Origin: Tetragonia tetragonoides
Lineage: Eukaryota > Streptophyta > Magnoliopsida > Caryophyllales > Aizoaceae
Assembly (NCBI GenBank): GCA_038025085.1
Contig: CM076139.1
Span: forward strand, 24,887,807 to 24,951,806
Direction: 5' to 3'
Length of the DNA: 64,000 nucleotides
In this document: positions 34,901-46,763 of the stretch, in pieces
Position numbering within the stretch: position 1 is the first letter of the stretch
Layout of the letters: every line of letters starts with the position of its first letter
Notes under the pieces: generated by a model
The model's database searches: none
Seen by the model: the letters and a program-made list of their open reading frames with translations, nothing else
Told to the model about the DNA's origin: nothing
Made by a program: the position numbers and the translations under genes

Positions 34901-35375
34901 AACAATGCCAAGACACAGCTTCTGCCTATGGTTGGCTCAATAGGGGAGATTGTTAACTAAGGACAGATTGCAGAAAATGGGCTTCCTGAATGGAGATGAT
35001 GTATGCAACCTGTGCAAAGCAAAGCCAGAAGATCATAATCACCTTTTCTTCACATGTAATATAGCTGCAGGTGTTTTAGAGCAAGTGAGAAGCTGGTTAC
35101 AGATTACATCAAGAACAAACACAATTCAGAGCTTGCTGAACTGGATAAGTGGGCAGAAATGCTCAAATTTTAGGAAGGAAGTGTATGCAGCTGGGATAGC
35201 AGCAGCAGTATACTGGCTGTGGAGAAGCAGGAACATTAAACATTTTGTAGGAAGCACTCTTACTGAGATGCATACCATGCAGCAGATCCAACAACCAATG
35301 AGGGTCAGAATACAACAGTGCAGCAGAATGAGAAAAATCAACAGCAAGGACAAAAAATGGCTAGAAAGAATTTAA
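31983..35375 (+). pseudogene. LINE I ORF2, 1130 codons, one stop, RT motif C changed
   Basis: The endonuclease occupies about residues 1-230 (WNVRGL, GGDFNNVL, catalytic His228 in SDHSP). The RT spans about 450-720 (motif A Asp589 in KIDLRKAYDTIHW), and zf-RVT begins near Cys1008 (CNLCKAKPEDHNHLFFTC). The frame has one lesion, CAG-to-TAG at 34941-34943 just before zf-RVT. However, motif C reads CFANDLMCF (residues 693-696) instead of FADD, removing a metal-binding Asp. RQGDP reads REGDP and SPGPDG reads SPSPDG. The encoded RT is thus very unlikely to be active. Confidence 0.92.
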
Positions 35376-35654
35376 TTGCTCTTGCACCACAGAAGACTCA
35401 GGTAGAAAGACAGAACTGCACCAGATGATGAGACAGCAGGACATCAGTACCTGTATAGAAATCAAGACAATGGATAGCAGGAGGAAGACAGCAAACTGTG
35501 ATGCAGGAAAAAAAGGGAAGATATATCAGCTCAGGAAGAATGCCCCAGCAGAGGACATTGAGGAAAAGGGCTCCAGGAAGGATACAGAAACAGATTGTTA
35601 CAGAGAGACTCTGAATCAGAACAAATGCAGTTGTGCAGGAATTCAGGCAGCAGT

Positions 35655-35730
35655 TTTCAGCAGCAATGCAGCAATGCAGCAGGATGAGAAAGATCAACAG
35701 CAGGGATAAAAAATGGTTAGAGAGATTTTA
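35655..35730 (+). pseudogene. Second ORF2 3'-terminus embedded in LINE I 3' UTR
   Basis: About 75 bp match the very end of ORF2 from another copy (gaaagatcaacagcaggga through aatggttagagag) and continue into the 3' UTR that follows the ORF2 of LINE J. This is the same arrangement as in LINE D. Confidence 0.75.
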
Positions 35731-36254
35731 AGCTGATCTGTGTACCACAGCAGACCCAGCAGATAGGCAGGACCAGACTCCAGGAGAGGTTTTTGCAGGA
35801 AAAAATAGAAGGAATGCAGGACTCCAGTACCTGTACAGGGAGCTAGACAGTAGAGTGATGTGGATCAGCTTGAGTGGGCACAGCAGGTAGATGAAGCAAG
35901 AAAGAAGGAGGAATGAATCAGCTCCTGGAAGTTTTTGTTGTAATATTTTTAGATATATATGTTTTTGTATTTTGCTGTAAGTCAGAAATAATTTTTGCAA
36001 ATTGTAATGTTTACAGAGATGGTGAGAAACAATTTTTGCAAATTGTAATGTTTACAAAGCGGGTGAACCACTGTCTGTAGTGAGTTGCACCAGATTGAAG
36101 GGATGTAAGGTAAAAGAGGGATGTAGGAAAAAGGAACCCTACCTAGTAGGTGGCCTTGGATCTGCATTGCCTAAGGACTGTAATCTTGTTACATTACAGA
36201 GAGCAATAATACAATTTCTGACTTGCACCAAAAAAAAAAAAACATTGGCGTCGT

Positions 36255-37355
36255 TGTAATAATTTAGGCCGAGTGAGGAACAAACAGAATCCAGCAGATC
36301 AGAAAGGCTAGAAGAAGTTGTAATAATTTAGCTCATTATGTTTTTGTATTTTGCTAAAAAAGGCAGCAGAATTCAAGAAGGAAACAGAAGCAGGTGGCAG
36401 AACCTAGGCTGTGAATCAGGCAGCAGGTTCTAGCAGGTGTGTTAGATTGCTAAAAATGGGTTTTTTGAGTGGTGATGCTGTTTGCAATCTGTGTAAAGCA
36501 AAGCCAGAAGACCATAATCACCTTTTCTTCAGCTGCAATGTGGCAACAGGTGTGTTAGATCAGCTGAGATGCTGGTTGCAGATTACACCAAGAGCAAACA
36601 CAATTCAGGGCATGCTGAACTGGATAACCAGGCAGAAATGTTCAATTTTCAGGAAAGAAGTGTATGCAGCAGGGCTTGTAGCAGCTGTATACTGGGTATG
36701 GAGAGGCAGGAATATCAAGCACTTTGTGGGAAGCAGTCTATCTATATCACAGACCATGCAGCAGATACAGCAAACAGTGAGGATCAGAATACAGCAATGC
36801 AGCAGGCTGAGAAAGATCAATAGCAGGGATAAAAAATGGTTAGAGAGATTTTAACTGATCTGTTTACCACAACAGACCCGGCAGAAAGACAGGACCAGAC
36901 TCCAATAGAGGTTTTAGCAGGAAAAACAGAAGATATGCACGGCTCCAGCACCTGTACAAGGATCTAGACAGTAGATTGATGTAGATCAGCTTGATGGGCA
37001 CAGCAGGCAGTTGAAGCAAGAAAGAAGGAGGAATGAATCAGCTTCTGGAAATTTTTTGTTGTAATATTTTTAGATATTTATGTTTTTGTATTTTGCTGTA
37101 AGTCAGAAATAATTTTTGCAAATTGTAATGTTTACAGAGATGGTGAGAAACAATTTTTGCAATTTGTAATGTTTACAGAGAGGGTGAACCACTGCCTGTA
37201 GTGAGTTGCACCAGGATTGAAGGGTTGTAAGGTAGTAGAGGGATGTAGCAAAAAGGTACCCTACCTAGTAGGTGGCCTTGGATCTGCATTGCCTAAGGAC
37301 TGTAATCTTGTTACATTACAGAGAGCAATAATACAATTTCTGACTTGCACCAAAA
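36255..37355 (+). mobile_element. LINE J, 5'-truncated mosaic
   Basis: It lies between acattggcgtcgt at 36242-36254 and 37356-37368. It begins with UTR-like sequence (tgtaataatttaggccgag) that also begins LINE K, then switches at about 36440 to an ORF2 C-terminal fragment with its own 3' UTR. The hairpin is at 37260-37272 and the tail is only about five A residues. Confidence 0.92.
36444..36854 (+). pseudogene. LINE J ORF2 C-terminal fragment
   Basis: About 136 open codons carry zf-RVT (CNLCKAKPEDHNHLFFSC) and the basic tail (RIQQCSRLRKINSRDKKW), joined at its left to UTR-like DNA. It is a remnant and not a gene. Confidence 0.85.
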
Positions 37356-37368
37356 ACATTGGCGTCGT

Positions 37369-38014
37369 TGTAATAATTTAGGCCGAGTGAGGAACAAACA
37401 GAATCCAGCAGATCAGAAAGGCTAGAATAAGTTGTAATAATTTAGCTCATTATGTTTTTGTATTTTGCTGAAAAAGGCAGCAGAATTCAAGAAGGAAACA
37501 GAAGCAGGTGGCAGAACCTAGGCTGTGAACCAGGCAGCATGTTCTAGCAGGCAACAGGAACCAGCAGAATGCACAGGAAATTAGAAGGTGTTGAAGCAAG
37601 AAAAAAGGAGGAATGAATCAGCTTCTGGAAGATTTGTTGCAGAAACTAGGATGTGAACCAGGCAGCAGGTGCCAGCAGACAACCAGTGACAGGTTGCTGG
37701 AGAAAAGCAGAGCAAGGAATGAAACATGAAAACAGAAGATTTGGAAAGCTAGAAGAAGTTGTAATTTCTAGTTTATTATGTTTTTGTACTTTGTTGTAAG
37801 TCAGAAAAGATTTTTGTAATTTGTTATGTTTACAGAGATGGTGAATCACTGTCTGTAGTGAGTTGCACCAGATTGAAGGGTTGTAAGGTAGTAAAGGGAT
37901 GCAGGAAAAAAGGAACCCTACCTAGTAGGTGGCCTTGGATTCGCATTGCCTTAGGGCTGTAATCTTGTTACATTACAGTGAGCAATAATACACTTTCTGA
38001 CTTGCACCAAAAAA
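37369..38014 (+). mobile_element. LINE K, 3'-UTR-only insertion
   Basis: It is flanked by acattggcgtcgt at 37356-37368 and 38015-38027, and the right copy continues into normal satellite (gtaaaaccgccc). Its first 185 bp or so are nearly identical to the start of LINE J. The hairpin is at 37917-37929. No coding sequence was found. Confidence 0.92.
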
Positions 38015-38331
38015 ACATTGGCGTCGTGTAAAACCGCCCTTACAAGCCTATCATAGACCCAATAATCGACCCTGGGGGTCACCCATGTCCCCTACGGTTC
38101 TCCCGTGCGATATGGGGTGAAAATATTAACGTCGAAAACTTTGCATCCGGAGGCCCAGAACACGTCGCCTACAGCATTCCAGGAGCCCGGTTGCCGTTTT
38201 TACCCAAAACATTTTCAGGGGGGGTCTATCATTGCCCTAGGGGACTCTCAGTGCCCCGGGAGGGGAACCTTGATCCCGAAACTCCGATATCACACATGTC
38301 GCTCGTTTTCGGACCCTAACATTGGCATCGC
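38015..38331. repeat. Satellite monomer (304 bp) plus target
   Basis: A standard monomer runs from the acattggcgtcgt flank of LINE K to acattggcatcgc (38319-38331), where LINE L begins. Confidence 0.9.
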
Positions 38332-38412
38332 ATCGAAAATGCTCATCGAAAATGCTCTCTCTTCTCTCAACCCAGGCGCACGATAATCTCTTGCTATCTT
38401 GCTCCTAGTTTA

Positions 38413-39854
38413 ATGGTGAGGAAGGAAAAAGCACGACGAAGGGCTGAGAAGGAAGGTACTGGTTCAGTGAATGAGGTGCAAGCGATTTCAGAAACAACGA
38501 TGGAAATTTCCTATGATTTACATAGTTCTCAAAGGCCTAATTTTGGTAGAGTAGTTCGTAACCTAGCGAATGAATTGAATGCCCCAGAAATTCTCACTCC
38601 GGGTGTTCAGAATGGGTCTGTGAACCAAATTGAATTGGCTCGCGAAAAGATCAACTCTTGGTTGTCACAACTGTAGGAAAAAGCAAAATCAAGAGGTTCA
38701 TGGGCGGATGAAGCTGAGGCAGCAGAGCAGATGAGTTCGTTGGATGATGAAATAGGTAATCCTACTGACTGGGACAAATTTGATATCTCTAACCAGATGA
38801 GTTCGTTGGATGATGAAATAGGTGTAGAACCTATGATTGTTGATGGGAAACCTGTTGGGGAGATTAAATTGGATGATATTAAGTCTGAAATTGAATACTA
38901 GAGTCAGGCTTTAGTATGCTATGTCTAGGGGGCTAGACCACCTGTGAGTGTCTTCAATGGTTTCCTATGACGTATTTGGGCTAATAGGGGTATGAAGAAG
39001 ATTGTCATGATGCAAAATGGTATTGTTCTGGTTCGTTTTGATACTTTGGAGCAAAGAGATTCAATTTTGCAAGAGGGGATATTTCATTTTGATAATAAAC
39101 CTCTGATTGTTAGACATGGTCTGCAAATATTAATTATGCAAAGGAGGAATTGCATTCAGTACCTATTTGGGTAAAACAACCACGTTTGGATATCAAATAC
39201 TGGAATGCCACAGGCTTAAGCAAAATGGCTAGCCTCAATTGTAGGCCTATGATGAAAGACAAGAACACTGAGATGAAAGTGGGGGTAAACTTTGCAAGGG
39301 AGCTGATTGAGGTAGACATTGAGTCTGCCTTCCCTGACAAAGTCCATTTTCGTAATGAGAGGGGTGTTATAGTGGAGCAACAGGTAGACTATGACTGGAA
39401 ACCTATAGTCTGCAAGTTCTGTAGGTAGTATGGGCACATTGAGGATGTTTGCAGGAAGAAAGCAGGCACTCTGGAGAACCTGAGACCTGATAATGGTGTC
39501 ACTTGTCAAAGAACTCCTCCTGCTAGGAATGTAGCTAGACCTGTTGCAGAGGCATATGGGCCACCAGCAGTTGGAAGGCAGCAGCACTGGATACCAGCTG
39601 GTAGAGGCAGAGGCAGGGGCAGGGGCAGGTTAGGATATAGGCAGAATGTACAGAGAGGAGGTGGTGTTGGGAGGCAGAATCCTAGACTAGAAGTTGTATT
39701 CAGGGTTAATGGGCATGTTCAGACTCTAGAGGGAGTGGAAGCTACACCAATCCATAATTCCTTTGCGAGCTTGTAGGAGACACAGGTTGAGCACCCAGCT
39801 GAAGCTGAGCTGCAGGGAGGTGAGAAGCACATACCTCCTGTGGGTCATGGATAG
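38413..39854 (+). pseudogene. LINE L ORF1, heavily decayed (MVRK subfamily)
   Basis: It starts MVRKEKARRRAEKEG, a different start from the MGKK copies but again basic. The motif RVVRNLANELNAPEILTPGV aligns with the others. TAG at 38674-38676 and several later stops break it. A 30-bp block (cagatgagttcgttggatga...) occurs at 38728-38757 and again at 38793-38822, replacing part of the pre-DUF4283 segment. The knuckle reads CKFCR followed by a stop. The end retains the ATGGATAG overlap at 39847. Confidence 0.88.
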
Positions 39855-42800
39855 CTTATGCATATGGAATGTCAGAGGCCTCAATGGGCCTAATAAGCAG
39901 AAGGAGGTATCTCTATTTTGCAATGTAAATAAATTTAGTTTTGTTGCATTTTTAGAAACAAAAATTAGATGAAATAATTTTGAAAAATGCAAAAAAAAAA
40001 ACGTGTTAGAGGGGTGGGGATCTTTTATTAACCTTGATGCTCATCACTTGGGGAGGATCTGGCTAAGATGGCAACCCCAATACAATGTGGTGGTTGTCTC
40101 TTCCTCAGCTCAGATGGTAATTGTCAAGATTAATGTTGTGAGGATGAAAAATATCTTCTATGTTAGCATAGTTTATGGTATGAATGACAAGGAGGATAGG
40201 TAGATTTTGTTGAGGGAGCTACATGATTTTTCCAGGGGATGTTCAGACCCTTGGATAATTACAGGAGATTTTAATAATGTTTTGAAGCTTGATGATAGAC
40301 AAGGGGGGGTTGGTGTGACTCACAGTAAGGTGGTTGATTTTAAATCATGCTTAGATCAATGCCTCTTAACTGAGCTTGCGTGGTCTGGATGCAAATATAC
40401 TTGAAATAATAGGCATGAGAATGGGGTGAGAGTTTATTCCAAGATAGATTGGGTGTTTGCAAACTGCTCCTGGGCTCAGGACTTTGATCAGTGCTCTGTA
40501 AAATTCCTTCCTGAAGGGATTTCAGACCATTCTCCAGCAATTATTGAATTGCAGGCCAGTATGCAGATGAGGCATGGGAAATTCAGATATTTCAGTATGT
40601 GGGGTAAAAATGCAGAGTTTATTAATATTGTGCATAAAGCTTGGAGCACTGACTGTGCAGGAACCAAAATGTTCAAGCTGTATCAGAAATTGAAGCATGT
40701 TAGATATAGCTTGAGGAAATTAAATAGGAGAGAATATTCAGATATCCTGACTAGAGTTGATGAGGCCAGGGATGCAATGCACAGGGCACAAATTGCTGCA
40801 AACAACAACCCTGCAGATCTTTGTTTACGACAACATGAACATCAGGCAAGGAAGAAATTTTGCGAAATTAATATTGCTGCTGAGGAGTTTTTAAAGTAGA
40901 AAAGCAAGATGAAATGGGTTCAAGTGGGAGATGATAATACCAAGTTCTTTTATTCCATTTTGAAGAAAAAGCACCAGCAAAATAGAGTTTATTCTCTAAA
41001 GAATGCAGCAGGGGAGACTATATCAGGACAGCAGGAGGTGATGGGAGAAATCATCTCTTTTTATAAGGGGATGCTTGGGGTCAAGGAGACTAGAAGAGTA
41101 CAAGCTGCAGATTTTATTTTTCAGCCTGGTTATATGCTAAACTCACAGCAACAATTGAGCCTTATTCATCCAGTTACAAAAGAAGAAATTAAGGGTGCTA
41201 TGTTTGATATTGACATTGATAAAAGTCCTGGCCCAGATGGTTTTGGGAGTGGGTTCTTTAAGGAATCTTGGAAGGTGATAGGGGATGAAGTATGTGAGGC
41301 TGTTCAAGACTTTTTTCTGTCTGCAAAAATGTTGAAGCAAGTCAATTCCACAACTCTGTGCCTTGTTCCAAAAGTTGAGAACCCTGAATTGGCTTTTGAC
41401 TTCAGACCCATTGCCTGCTGTAATTCAGTTTACAAATGCATCTCTAAAGTAATTTGTGGGAGGTTAATTAAGGTTCTTCCTGACCTGGTCTCTCTTAATC
41501 AATGGGCTTTTGTGGCTAATAGATCAATTGTGCACAACATCATGATATGCCAAGACCTCATTAGGCATTACAGGAAAAAAGGTACCACTGCAAGATGTAT
41601 TATGAAGATTGATCTACGAAAAGCATATGATACAATTCATTGATCATTTTTAAAGGAAATGTTGGAAGGGTACAGATTCCCTAAGAAATTCCAAGACTGG
41701 ATCCTTGCCTGTGTGAAGACTGCTAGCTTTTCTATTAGCTTGAATAGGGCTGCTGATAGGTATTTTGAAGCTAAGAGGGGAATAAGGCAGGGTGATCCTA
41801 TCTCACCCCTGCTTTTTGTTCTAGTAATGGAGTATCTCTCAAGATTGCTGAAGCTGCTAGGGAATGACAGACTTCCATTGGCATCCTATGTGGAAAAATG
41901 TGGGTTTAAACCACCTATGTTTTGCTGATGATCTCATGGTGTTCTGCAGAGCCAATGAATCCTCAGTTACCAGAATAATGGAGTGCTTCTCCTACTTCTC
42001 TCAAGTAACTGGACTGAAGGCCAATGCAAGTAAGTCTAATATGTATGTTGCTGGGGTTGATGTAGGGGTTAAGTTGAGATTGATGCAACTATCAGGTCTC
42101 CAAAAGGGTAGCTTCCCTATGAAGTACCTAGGAGTTCCATTGTCACCATGAAAATGGAGCAAAGCTGATTGTGCCTGTTTGGTGGAGAAAATCACAAAAA
42201 GATTAAACATTTGGGCTTCAAAAACTCTATCTTATGTTGGTAGAACACAGCTAATTAATTCTGTGTTGCTATCTTTGCATGTATATTGGGCTAGTATTTT
42301 TGTACTGCCCACTGGAGTTTTGAAGGAAATTGAGGCAAAATGCAGGCAGTTTCTGTGGTCAGGAAATGACCAGAAAAAGGGGAATAATCTGGTAGCTTGG
42401 GACCTGGTGTGTAGGCCTAAAAGAAATGGAGGATTGGGTTTTAAACATTATAAACAGTTTAAGTTTTCATTGAATGGAAGACATCTGTGGGATTTAGCGA
42501 CAACAAAAGACAACATGTGGGTCAAGTGGGTTAATGAAGTGTATATAAAGGGTCAGAACATGTGGCAATATGATCCTCACCAAGGCGGTAGCTGGGCTTG
42601 GAAAAAAACTTCACAAGATAAAGGACCTATTTAGGCAGGCTTATAAAGCAGATAACTCATGGTCCCTTACAGCACATGGTGGTTATACAGTTAAGAGTGG
42701 TTATAACCACTTGATGGGTGATATGATCAAGATGAGGCATGCACAGTTTATCTGGGGGAGACTGAATGTACCAAGATATAGTTTCTGTTTATGGCTTGCT

Positions 42801-43226
42801 CAAGCTCAAAGGCTGTTTACAAGGGATAGAATGAAGAGATTTGGGTTCTATCATGGTGACATGGATTGCCCTCTATGCACTGGTCATGAAGAGTCTCATC
42901 AACATCTATTTTTTGAATGTGAGAAATCCAAGAAGCTGTGGACAAAGGTGAAGACATGGATAGGATGCAGTGCTAACAATTGTGATATTGCAGGTGTTTT
43001 GAACTCGATTGGGTGCCAAAGAGGGAATAAGCTTCAAAGAGAAATTACTGCAGCTGCAATTGCTGCCCTGACTTACTGGATATGGAATGCTAGAAATGAA
43101 GCTTGTTTCAAGAAACTGATGCTTACCAATGAATACATTTTACAGCAGGTCCAGTTTGCTGTGACAACAAAACTAGCTGGTTACAGGATAAGGAAGCTGA
43201 CAAGAGCAGAGAGAATTTCTTTGTAG
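39847..43226 (+). pseudogene. LINE L ORF2, decayed (at least six stops, two frameshifts)
   Basis: The domains are all recognisable: endonuclease (IWNVRGLNGPNKQ, TGDFNNVL, SDHSPAII), RT (KSPGPDGFGSGFF, MKIDLRKAYDTIH, RQGDPISPLLF, CFADDLMVF) and zf-RVT (CPLCTGHEESHQHLFFEC). Stops lie at 39970, 40201, 40402, 40897, 41641 and 42149, with frameshifts near 41900 and 42610. Several stops replace Trp or Gln codons. The sequence differs clearly from LINEs A to K and is closest to LINE N. Confidence 0.9.
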
Positions 43227-43551
43227 AAGATTAGTTAGGGGTTTATTCTTTTTCTGCTTTTATTTTGTTTTAAAATCAGGAAGTTTCAGCTTCATGTGTC
43301 CTTTGTAAAAAAAAAGGGGGGGTGGGGTTGTAGTTTGATGATTAGTAGGGCAGGGTTGTTTTGCTGTGTAGTAAGGTGTGTAAGGTGCTGGTATTTCTGG
43401 TTTGTTAAGGTTTGCAGTGTAATGTAGATCAAGGTTGGAGGAGTGAGTGCGTACCCTACCTAGTAGGTGCCGTACTTCCCTCTAATGCCTCTAGGATGTA
43501 ATAAGTTATTTCCTAGTTTTAATGCAACTACTAACTTTCACCAAAAAAAAA

Positions 43552-44153
43552 ACATTGGCATCGCTTAAAACCGCCCTTACAAGCCTATCAAGGACCCAAT
43601 AACCCACCTTGGGGGCCTCCCATGTTCCCTACGGCTCTCCCGTGCGATATGCGACCAAAATATTAACGTCGAAGACTTTGCGTCCAGAGGCCTAGAACAT
43701 GTCGCCTACAGCATTCCCGGGAACCGGTTGCCGTTTTTTCCCAAAAACCTTTCAGGGGATCTATCATGGCCCTAGGGGACCCTCGGTGCCCCGGGAGGGT
43801 CACCTTGTTCTCCGAACTCCAATATCACACATCTCGCCCTTTTTCAGCCCTAATATTTGCATCGCGTAAAACCTCCCTTACAAGCCTATCAGAGACCCAA
43901 TAACCGACCCTGGGGGCCTCCCATGTCCCCTAGGGTCTCCCATGGGATATGGGGCGAAATTATTAACGTCGAACATTTTGCGTCCGGAGGCCCAAAACAC
44001 GTCGCCTACAGCATTCCCGGGGCCTGGATTCCGTTTTTGCCCAAAAACATTTCGGGGGGTCTGTCATGGCCCTAGGGGACCCTTTGTGCGCCGGGAGGGT
44101 CACCTTGATCCCTGAACTCCGATATCACACATGCCGCCCGTTTTCGTGCCCTA
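43552..44153. repeat. Satellite, two monomers
   Basis: Two 301-bp monomers (43552-43852 and 43853-44153) are present. The junction target between them has decayed to atatttgcatcgcg and carries no insertion, one of the few unoccupied sites in the window. Confidence 0.9.
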
Positions 44154-46664
44154 ACATTGGCACGAAATTCACAATCCACCGGAGTTTTATCAAGGAGATG
44201 CTGCAAGGATATGGATTTCCACTGAAATTCAGTGGATGGTTACTTGAGTGCATACAGACAGCCAGCTTCAGCATAAGTATGAATGGGGAGGTGCATGGAT
44301 TCTTCCCTGCAAAACGTGGCATTAGACAGGGTGACCCCATGTCCCCACTCATTTTTGTGCTGGTAATGGAATACTTATCAAGAATCCTGAAATTTGTTTG
44401 CATGGAAAATAGCTTCAGCTGGCACCCTATGTGCAAAGATCTTGCATTGAACCACCTGTGCTTTGTTGATGATCTGATGTGTTTCTGCAAAGGAAACCCT
44501 GTATCTATAAGTATTATGATGAATTGCATTAACTACTTTGCACAAGCTACTGGATTATATGCAAATAAGGAGAAATCCAACATGTACATAGCTGGTGTAA
44601 ATGAGGAGGTTAAGAGAGCATTGTTAGACTTGTCTGGCTTCAAGGAGGGTACACTTCCCATGAAATACCTAGGGGTGCCACTCTCCCCATCAAAGTGTAA
44701 CAAAATGGACTGTGAGTGCCTGGTGGAAAAAATGACCAAAAAGCTACAAATATGGGCTTCTAGGAACCTCTGATATGCAGGAAGGGTCCAACTTATTAAC
44801 TCTGTTCTGATCTCTATACATGTGTACTGGTCTAGCATTTTCATAATGCCAGCTGGGGTACTCAAGAGTGTAGAGCAAAAGTGTAGGTTTTTCCTGTGGG
44901 GGTCCTCTGATCAAAAGCATAAGGCCAACCTGGTGGCATGGGACTTGGTGTGTAGACCGAGGAAAAATGGGGGCTTGAACATCAAGAGCTGCAAATGGTT
45001 CAATATAGCTTTAAATGGAAAGCATATATGGGATCTGGCCACAAAAAAGGATACATTGTGGGTGAAATGGGTAAATGGAGTTTACTTGAAGGGGATTAAC
45101 TTCTGGAATTATGCACCTGTGTGGGGATCCAGTTGGTACTGGAAAAAACTCAACAAAATCAAGAATTTATTCCAGGAACAGTACACAGTGAGAGGGATTT
45201 GGAAGAGGGCACCTGATGGTTGTTATTCTGCTGCAAGTGGATACAGTGTACTCACAGGGGATTTACCCAAATCCAGACATGCCAATCTGATTTGGGGAAA
45301 GTTAACAATGCCAAGGCATAGCTTCTGCCTCTGGCTTGCACAACAGGGGAGATTACTAACCAACGACAGGGTACAGAAAATGGGATTCCTGCAAGGAGGG
45401 GCTGTATGCAATCTGTGCAAAGCGAAGTTAGAAGACCATGGCCACTTATTCTTCAGCTGTAATGTGTCAACACAGGTTATAATGCAAGTAAAAGCCTGGT
45501 TACAGATGCCTTCCAGAGCAAACTCAATACAGGGCCTGCTTAACTGGATAAGTAGGCAGAAATGTTCAATGTTCAAAAAGGAGGTCTATGCTGCAGGGAT
45601 CGCAGGAGCAGTGTGCTGGTTATGGAGGAGCAGGAACCTCCAGCACTTTGAGGGGAGCAGACCAACAGTCACGCAGATCTTGCAACAGATCCAACAGCAA
45701 GTCAGAATCAGAACACACGAACCCAGCAGGAAGAGGAAGATCAAGAGCACAGATAAAAGATGGCTGGAAAATGTTTAATGCTCTCTACAGAAAAATGAGA
45801 GTATCAAGGCAGAATACAGCAGATCAGCAATGAAGCAGTACAGCGGCTCCAAAAGCAAATCAGAGTCAGTACATCAGGTTATAAGTAGACAACCCAGCAG
45901 CCAACAAGGTATGAGTACCTGTGCAGGGATTCAGAGAGCAGGGGTAGTAGTAGGTCAGAAGCATCCAGCAGATATGCAAGACTTAGGGCCTGTGCAGCAA
46001 TTTAGGCAGCAGAGGTTCAGCAGGGGGGCAGCAGGAATGCATCAAGCAATTAGCAAAAGGCACCAGGACATGAGCAAGAAAAAGATAGCAGGTTTCAGAA
46101 GGGAAGCTGATCAGTGTGCTGAAAATTGGTAGAAAGGCTCAGAAAAAAAATCAGGAGTAGTCTGTTCTGTTAGGCAGAACCCAGCACAAAGGCAAGACCA
46201 GACTCCAGGAGAGGTTTTAGCAGGAAAAACAGAAGACATGCAGGGCTCCAGCACCTGTACAGGGATCTAGACAGTAGATTGATGTAGATCAGCTTGATGG
46301 GCACAGCAGGTAGATGAAGCAAGAAAGAAGGAGGAATGAATCAGCTTCTGGAAGTTTTTGTTGTAATATTTTTAGATATCTATGTTTTTGTATTTTGCTG
46401 TAAGTCAGAAATAATTTTTGCAAATTGTAATGTTTACAGAGATGGTGAGAAACAATTTTTGCAATTTGTAATGTTTATAGAGAGGGTGAACCACTGCCTG
46501 TAGTGAGTTGCACCAGATTGAAGGGTTGTAAGGTAGTAGATGGATGTAGCAAAAAGGAACCCTACCTAGTAGGTGGCCTTGGATCTGCATTGCCTAAGGA
46601 CTGTAATCTTGTTACATTACAGAGAGCAATAATACAATTTCTGACTTGCAGCAAAAAAAAAAAA
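44154..46664 (+). mobile_element. LINE M, 5'-truncated
   Basis: After acattggcac (44154-44163) the sequence enters ORF2 within RT motif A (TIHRSFIKEMLQGYGF). ORF2, a 3' UTR of about 890 nt with the hairpin (46561-46573) and an A-tail follow, ending at acattggcatcacg (46665). The two flanks are similar but not identical, so a small deletion or mutation at one junction is likely. Confidence 0.88.
44168..45778 (+). pseudogene. LINE M ORF2 fragment (RT second half to C-terminus)
   Basis: About 536 codons run from the end of RT motif A through RQGDPMSPL, motif C (CFVDDLMCF, with the Ala of FADD changed to Val), YLGVPLSPSK and zf-RVT (CNLCKAKLEDHGHLFFSC) to a TAA stop. The only stop inside is TGA at 44771-44773, in place of the Ser codon of RNLSYAG. 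Confidence 0.9.
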
Positions 46665-46763
46665 ACATTGGCATCACGCGCAAAAAAATGCTTTCCCTCT
46701 CTAGAATTTCGGTTGCTCTCCAGCAGCGCACGCTAGCCCACTACTAACTTGTTTTGAGTTTTC

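Larger units (their letters stand above)
30503..36241 (+). mobile_element. LINE I, full-length, mismatched target flanks
   Basis: It starts after acattggaatcgc with a leader of about 80 nt, then ORF1, ORF2, a 3' UTR, the hairpin at 36138-36150 and an A-tail. The right flank is acattggcgtcgt (36242-36254), which differs from the left at three positions, unlike LINEs A, G, H, J and K. The two ends therefore probably came from different insertions. The 3' UTR contains a second ORF2 terminus (35655-35730). Confidence 0.93.
38332..43551 (+). mobile_element. LINE L, full-length, older divergent subfamily
   Basis: It is flanked by acattggcatcgc at 38319-38331 and 43552-43564. At 5.2 kb it has the same architecture as the others, but the ORFs are clearly diverged and carry many lesions, and the 3' UTR is short and different. 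The hairpin core CCTAC-CTA-GTAGG is nevertheless intact at 43455-43467. The 5' end begins with a 13-bp tandem repeat (atcgaaaatgctc, 38332-38357). Confidence 0.93.
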
